64,000 bases of DNA from NCBI GenBank assembly GCA_965249785.1, contig CBDFMU010000055.1, forward strand, positions 1 through 64,000, given 5' to 3'. Within the stretch, counting starts at the first letter, position 1. Every line of letters begins with the position of its first letter. The notes beneath the pieces were generated by a model, which did no database searches, was not told the DNA's origin, and saw only the letters and a program-made list of their open reading frames with translations. The translations under genes were made by a program, and so were the position numbers. This DNA comes from M3007 sp965249785. GTDB lineage: Bacteria > Bacteroidota > Bacteroidia > Chitinophagales > Saprospiraceae. This document shows, piece after piece, positions 60,197-64,000 of the stretch.

Positions 60197-61915
60197 TTAT
60201 TCCACTTTCACTAATTTTCCCTGTTGCATTTGCACACCATTCCAAAACAACTGCCATACATATACCCCGGCAGGAATTCCTGGCAACGAGATAGTGGTGT
60301 CAAAATTACGCAGGGTAACATTGGCGACAGTTCGCCCATAGAGGTCGGATAAGACAAAATGCGGTTGCACTCCAACGAGTGCAGGTAGTTGCACCATAAT
60401 ATCCTTAGAAAAAGGATTGGGTAATACCTTTGCCTGCGGTAGGGCAGGTAACTCGTGAATACTTACCGTGCCTACTGTTATCTGACGGCAAAAGGTATCA
60501 GCTGCATATTCATTGCTGGCAATGAGGCATACGTTATAAATACCGGGCTGATTATATAGATGTACCGGATTAGTATCCTGACTCATCTGGCCATCGCCAA
60601 AATCCCAATGCCAGGCCGTAGGCAAATAAGAAGATACATCGGTGAAGGTGACTTGTAATGGACTAAGCGTATCCTCCAAATCATACCGAAAGAGGGCAGA
60701 AGGATGATTATCAATGCCCAGCGTGTCGCAGGAGGAACCATCTATGGGACCTAAACGATAGTGGGGATAGTAAAGGCCCGCTGCAAAACTATATCCGGGC
60801 AATTTAATAGCACGTTGTTGGAAATGGCAGGCAAAGCCTTGGCGGTCAGGGAAATCCACTACATGCATATAATAACTTGAGCCTCCCCAAATGTATAATT
60901 TCCCGTCCGGCCCATTTTGTATAAAGCCAAATACCGATGGTACATTCATAGAGTCTATATGACCATCCCAAGTAGCCAAGAGGGTCCTAGAACCATTCAC
61001 ATCACTTGCTTCCAAATCATACTGTAATAGTTTCTGATTGTTCATATCCATCGTATATAATAGTCGGTTGTCTGGTGAAAAAGTAGCTCCACTTACGGAA
61101 GTACTTGTACGTTCAATAAAAAGTGGATTACTTAACAAGCCAGTACAGCGATCAAAATCGTACAAAACCATCTGTGTTCGACAACTATTTATTAAATAGC
61201 GTTGACCATCAGGGGAAAACTCTGACCATCCGCAATACCCATATCCGTCTACGGTAGGGTTTTCGATGAGCTGTTCCCAGGGACCTTGTAGCCCTTGCGG
61301 GGTAAGCAGCCAGCGAAAGAAACGATTTTGGTGGTTATCCCCCATCAATATCCACCAGTCCCGCCCATTGGCGTGGCGGTTGGCGGTTGGCTCCTGCAAA
61401 CAGCCGCTTAGCAGTTCCTGCGCCTTCTCGGTCACCTTGCCTTGGCCTTGGTTGGCACTCATGTCTATGTAATGGGCTACCAAACGACTCCTCTCGCAGG
61501 GCGATGGGGTGAGGGGAAGGTCGACAGTTACGCTAAATATAACATATTGCTGAGGCGAGAAAGTAGGTAGAGTCACTCCACTGCCATGTGAAAAGTTCAT
61601 AGTGGGGTCGTTACTGGCACAGAAATAATCATTGGGAAGTAAAGAATCACCATTTTCTAAGAGTTCATGGTTGGCGTTTTGAATGGTACAACCATTGGAA
61701 TAAAAGGCTGGTAAACTATTGGTATCATTCATAAAGGTTAGCGTACGAGCAAAGAAATATTGGTTGTTGATAGGATAAATACTAGGAGGGAAGTTGGCAA
61801 AATCAATGTAGAAATTATCATAATTACCGTTCATCCAGATGTTATCATATTTTTGAGCAGTTAATGAAAGAGTAGGCAAGAAAGAAACGGAGAAACAAAG
61901 CAGCAAGTAGCGCAT
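60197..61915 (-). CDS. T9SS cargo protein with PKD domain
   Basis: 572 residues. Signal peptide MRYLLLCFSVSFLPTLSLTAQ. The body reads like a beta-propeller of the Bacteroidota type (FSPDGQRYLINSCRTQMVLY, FSPDNRLLYTMDMNNQKLLQ, NGPDGKLYIWGGSSYYMHVV). A PKD domain follows near 440-490 (WHWDFGDGQMSQDTNPVHLY). The last 75 residues are a type A sorting signal: LPNPFSKDIMVQLP, LSDLYGRTV, IPAGVYVWQLFWNG and KLVKVE. It should be exported by the type IX system and attached outside the cell. Confidence 0.9.
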   Translation of the reverse strand: MRYLLLCFSVSFLPTLSLTAQKYDNIWMNGNYDNFYIDFANFPPSIYPINNQYFFARTLTFMNDTNSLPAFYSNGCTIQNANHELLENGDSLLPNDYFCASNDPTMNFSHGSGVTLPTFSPQQYVIFSVTVDLPLTPSPCERSRLVAHYIDMSANQGQGKVTEKAQELLSGCLQEPTANRHANGRDWWILMGDNHQNRFFRWLLTPQGLQGPWEQLIENPTVDGYGYCGWSEFSPDGQRYLINSCRTQMVLYDFDRCTGLLSNPLFIERTSTSVSGATFSPDNRLLYTMDMNNQKLLQYDLEASDVNGSRTLLATWDGHIDSMNVPSVFGFIQNGPDGKLYIWGGSSYYMHVVDFPDRQGFACHFQQRAIKLPGYSFAAGLYYPHYRLGPIDGSSCDTLGIDNHPSALFRYDLEDTLSPLQVTFTDVSSYLPTAWHWDFGDGQMSQDTNPVHLYNQPGIYNVCLIASNEYAADTFCRQITVGTVSIHELPALPQAKVLPNPFSKDIMVQLPALVGVQPHFVLSDLYGRTVANVTLRNFDTTISLPGIPAGVYVWQLFWNGVQMQQGKLVKVE

Positions 61916-61972
61916 CAGTTACATATATCAAGATAATATAATGTGATAAAAAGAAATACTTAATCTTTCACT

Positions 61973-62146
61973 TTATTTATCCTTCCCCTTTTTTCGGTAC
62001 GGACAATGCCGACAGCCGCTGCCACAACATTGGCCGCGCTGGCGCAAAAAATGCTCCGTAAATACCCAATAACCGTTCTCAATATAATAGTCTAACCCTT
62101 CTACAAGAGGGGTAGATGGCGGTGGCGGTGGATCGGATTTGGCCAT
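61973..62146 (-). CDS. DUF5522-like small Cys-rich protein
   Basis: 57 residues from the ATG at 62146; a second ATG at 62152 would add two. It starts MAKSDPPPPPSTPLVEGLDY, continues with YIENGYWVFTEHFLRQRGQ and ends in the cysteine motif CCGSGCRHCPYRKKGK. This CCxxxCxxCPY pattern is the mark of the small DUF5522 family in Bacteroidota, perhaps metal-binding. Confidence 0.8.
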   Translation of the reverse strand: MAKSDPPPPPSTPLVEGLDYYIENGYWVFTEHFLRQRGQCCGSGCRHCPYRKKGKDK

Positions 62147-62210
62147 AAGCATGAATTGGGTTTCAAAAAATCCAAAACACGAGCTGGAGAGAAAGGTTGA
62201 TGGCAGAAAA

Positions 62211-62660
62211 TCAGCTTTTCGTAGCTAGATTTTTCTCCATGTGCCGATGCGGAATTGTTACTTCTTCAAATGGCTCTCCCACCACCAGGTAGCCCAGCCG
62301 TTCATAAAACGGCACCGCTGGCTGCCGGGCGTGCAGGATAATCTGTTGAAAACCCAATCGCTGCGCCAGCCACTCCGAGTGACGCACCAGTTCCGTCCCC
62401 ACCCCACGGCTTTGCTGATCGGGCGCTACTGCCACCTGCCGCATTTGCACTATGGCATCATCCAATGGTGTTAGGTTGAGGTAGCCGACCAGTAGTCCAG
62501 CTTCATTGTAGGCCGCGAGGTGTATTTGCGCGTATTCCGCTGCCAGTTGCTCGGGCGTATAGTCCAGACCCAGCGGACGGCGCAGTACGTCGTAGCGCAG
62601 GCGCACGGCATCGTCATATTCGGGCGTGGCAAATTCGATTTGATGGATAGAAAGGGCCAA
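62211..62660 (-). CDS. GNAT-family N-acetyltransferase
   Basis: 149 residues. The acetyl-CoA loop is DQQSRGVGTELVRHSE (motif Q/RxxGxG/A). MRQVAVAP precedes it, and PAVPFYERLGYLVVGEPFEE closes the fold. It resembles the ElaA/YitI-like group with an early YDVLRRPLG. The substrate is unknown. Stand-alone. Confidence 0.9.
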   Translation of the reverse strand: MALSIHQIEFATPEYDDAVRLRYDVLRRPLGLDYTPEQLAAEYAQIHLAAYNEAGLLVGYLNLTPLDDAIVQMRQVAVAPDQQSRGVGTELVRHSEWLAQRLGFQQIILHARQPAVPFYERLGYLVVGEPFEEVTIPHRHMEKNLATKS

Positions 62661-62691
62661 AATTGATCGGGTTGTGAAAATTATAATAGGC

Positions 62692-62708
62692 GTTGAGAGT
62701 ATTAAGAA
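62692..62708. repeat. GTTGAG repeat remnant
   Basis: A GTTGAG word followed by AGTATTAAGAATGTT, between the PLP enzyme and GNAT genes. Confidence 0.4.
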
Positions 62709-62723
62709 TGTTATCGTCCCGTC

Positions 62724-63896
62724 TTACAATTCCTCCATCGCCTGTTCCAAATCCGCCCAAAGCCAGGCTGCGTCTTCCAAACCAATATAAAAACGTACAA
62801 AAGTCCACGGCATTGGCGGATGACTATGGCCAGGCAGGTGGTAAAATGCAATAGTTGGAATAATCAGCGACTCGTGGCCACCCCAACTTACTGCCATCAG
62901 AAAGCAACGTAATTTGTGGACAAAAGCCTCCATCTTTTCTTCGCTGTCCGTTTTAAATTGCACCGAGAAGAGGCCACCGCAGCCGCGCATCTGGCGTTTA
63001 GCCAATTCTAACTGTGGAAAACTCGCATGAAACGGATACCAGATTCGTTCCACTTTTGGATGGTTTTCTAGTTTTTCAATTAGAAAATGGGCACTTTCAT
63101 CGCTGCGTTGGAGGCGTAATGGCAGCGTACGCAGTCCGCGAATAACTAGTGCTGCATCGTGTGGACCGAGAATGCCACCCAGTGTCATCAGTTCCGACTC
63201 AAAAATCTTTTTCACCATCTCCTTGCTCCCGCACAGCACGCCCACCACCACATCGGAGTGGCCGTTGAGGTATTTAGTACCGGAATGCACCACGATGTCA
63301 ATGCCAAAAGCCACCGGATTCTGAAAGATAGGCGAACAGTAAGAATTGTCGATAATGGTCACCAGATGATGGGCTTTGGCCAAGGCCGCACAGGCTGCCA
63401 AGTCCTGACATTCGTAGGTCAAAGTGTTGGGACTTTCCAGAAACAACAGCCGCGTGTTGGGCCGAATCGCTGATGCAATAGCCTGAATATCAGTGCCATC
63501 GACGAAAGTATGCTCCACCCCGAAGCGCGACAGGAATTTGCGCAGCAAAGCCGATGTCCAGGAATACGGCCCTTTTTGGCACACAATATGGTCGCCCGCT
63601 TGCACATTACCGATGACGGCGGCGGCGATGGCCCCGGCGCCGCTGGAAAACACCAGCGCATCTTCGGTGCCTTCCAACGCAGCCAGTTTGCGACGCAGGA
63701 TTTCTACCGTTGGGTTATTGCCGCGACTGTACACGTGGTTTTCCAATTCATCACTGAAGCCCGCCCGAAAAGAAGCTAAGTCAGGAAAAACAAAATTGCT
63801 GGACTGGATAACTGGCGGCGATACAGCGTTGAAATATTGATCGCGGTCTTCGCCGAGGTGGTTCAGAATGTGGCTGAGGTGAGGTGTTTCTTCCAT
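62724..63896 (-). CDS. Trans-sulfuration PLP enzyme (cystathionine synthase/lyase family)
   Basis: 390 residues. The PLP lysine lies in VHSGTKYLNGHSDVVVG, with YSRGNNPTVEILRRKLAALE, FSSGAGAIAAAVIGN and FLESPNTLTYE before it. The family covers cystathionine gamma-synthase, cystathionine beta- and gamma-lyase and methionine gamma-lyase; the reaction cannot be fixed from these motifs. metH in the same window links it loosely to methionine metabolism. Confidence 0.9.
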   Translation of the reverse strand: MEETPHLSHILNHLGEDRDQYFNAVSPPVIQSSNFVFPDLASFRAGFSDELENHVYSRGNNPTVEILRRKLAALEGTEDALVFSSGAGAIAAAVIGNVQAGDHIVCQKGPYSWTSALLRKFLSRFGVEHTFVDGTDIQAIASAIRPNTRLLFLESPNTLTYECQDLAACAALAKAHHLVTIIDNSYCSPIFQNPVAFGIDIVVHSGTKYLNGHSDVVVGVLCGSKEMVKKIFESELMTLGGILGPHDAALVIRGLRTLPLRLQRSDESAHFLIEKLENHPKVERIWYPFHASFPQLELAKRQMRGCGGLFSVQFKTDSEEKMEAFVHKLRCFLMAVSWGGHESLIIPTIAFYHLPGHSHPPMPWTFVRFYIGLEDAAWLWADLEQAMEEL

Positions 63897-63922
63897 GTTA
63901 CGTTGGCGGGTTTACTATTCCC

Positions 63923-64000
63923 TTATTCAGCCTTTATAGCCGGTTTGTTCTCAATAAGATATTTCAAAGCAAGCATGACTAGCATGACTTTTTCCTGGGT
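63923..64000 (-). CDS. 3' end of a gene cut by the window edge
   Basis: The reverse strand reads in from the window edge as QEKVMLVMLALKYLIENKPA and then IKAE before a stop at 63925-63923. Only about 25 residues are visible, with a helical composition. It is too short for assignment. Confidence 0.4.
   Translation of the reverse strand, partial: TQEKVMLVMLALKYLIENKPAIKAE

Noticed and set aside
1..64000. CRISPR array, tRNA or rRNA genes
   Set aside because: No regular repeat-spacer arrangement, cloverleaf with CCA-type end, or rRNA sequence was recognised by eye. A dedicated scan could still find a missed tRNA.

Overview
The window looks like a chromosomal segment of a Bacteroidota bacterium, most likely a Saprospiria-type member. 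This is inferred from gene content; no rRNA is present to confirm it. The signs are two TonB-dependent receptors with carboxypeptidase-regulatory-like N-termini, a type IX secretion C-terminal signal on a PKD protein, a UpxY/NusG-like factor, DUF4369-type thioredoxin lipoproteins, OmpA proteins with thrombospondin-3 repeats, and promoters of the TAnnTTTG type characteristic of the phylum. Most of the window is moderately GC-rich housekeeping and envelope DNA. Two AT-rich patches stand out: about 4.1-5.7 kb and 21.2-24.15 kb.

Layout. 0-0.8 kb: start of a GT-C-type membrane glycosyltransferase cut by the window edge. 0.9-5.7 kb: accessory block with a 1003-residue TIR-domain protein, an unknown AT-rich gene, a DUF4240 protein and an orphan GIY-YIG/Tox-URI-like nuclease. 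5.7-9.2 kb: purL and a thioredoxin-like lipoprotein. 9.3-12.0 kb: NmrA-type reductase, alpha/beta hydrolase and Crp/Fnr regulator. 12.2-20.8 kb: intergenic repeat arrays, an ABC ATPase, gatC, a deoxynucleoside kinase, an MFS transporter, a DUF2281 protein, a sigma-54 activator, a second thioredoxin-like protein and a peptide-type ABC permease. 21.2-24.15 kb: two AT-rich genes, each followed by an attC-like folded site, which together look like an integron-type cassette array without integrase. 24.3-31.9 kb: frameshifted selD, a TonB receptor, and a surface-polysaccharide trio (deacetylase, Wzi/RemB-type barrel, NusG-like factor). 32.0-36.4 kb: metH carrying an in-frame 732-bp insert that encodes a DUF559 nuclease domain. 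36.5-49.4 kb: lactonase, mtgA, second TonB receptor, cold-shock protein, the beta-helix/diheme cytochrome pair, a TMTC-like TPR protein and an amidohydrolase relative. 49.5-64 kb: OmpA proteins, MBL hydrolase, HNH pair, ribH, LysM protein, kdsB, Kir channel, DASH cryptochrome, T9SS cargo, small DUF5522 protein, GNAT and a trans-sulfuration enzyme.

The two most unusual objects are these. First, at 21211-24151, the short end sequence that opens each cassette is the exact 8-nt reverse complement of the sequence that opens that cassette's own 3' hairpin, as expected if each cassette was once a circle with a complete attC. The cassettes carry a membrane-anchored TIR protein and an unknown two-TM protein. 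Second, at 35156-35887, the metH insert has C/G-rich terminal inverted repeats of about 28-30 bp and four internal 49-bp repeats all in the same reading frame. Removing it leaves a MetH of about 1228 residues, the normal length of the enzyme.

Several families of short intergenic repeats (GTTGAG blocks, AGACCT hairpins, GCGTAGC/GTGACAT palindromes, TTGACCACATT pairs) decorate gene junctions throughout. No tRNA, rRNA, CRISPR array, prophage or transposase was recognised.
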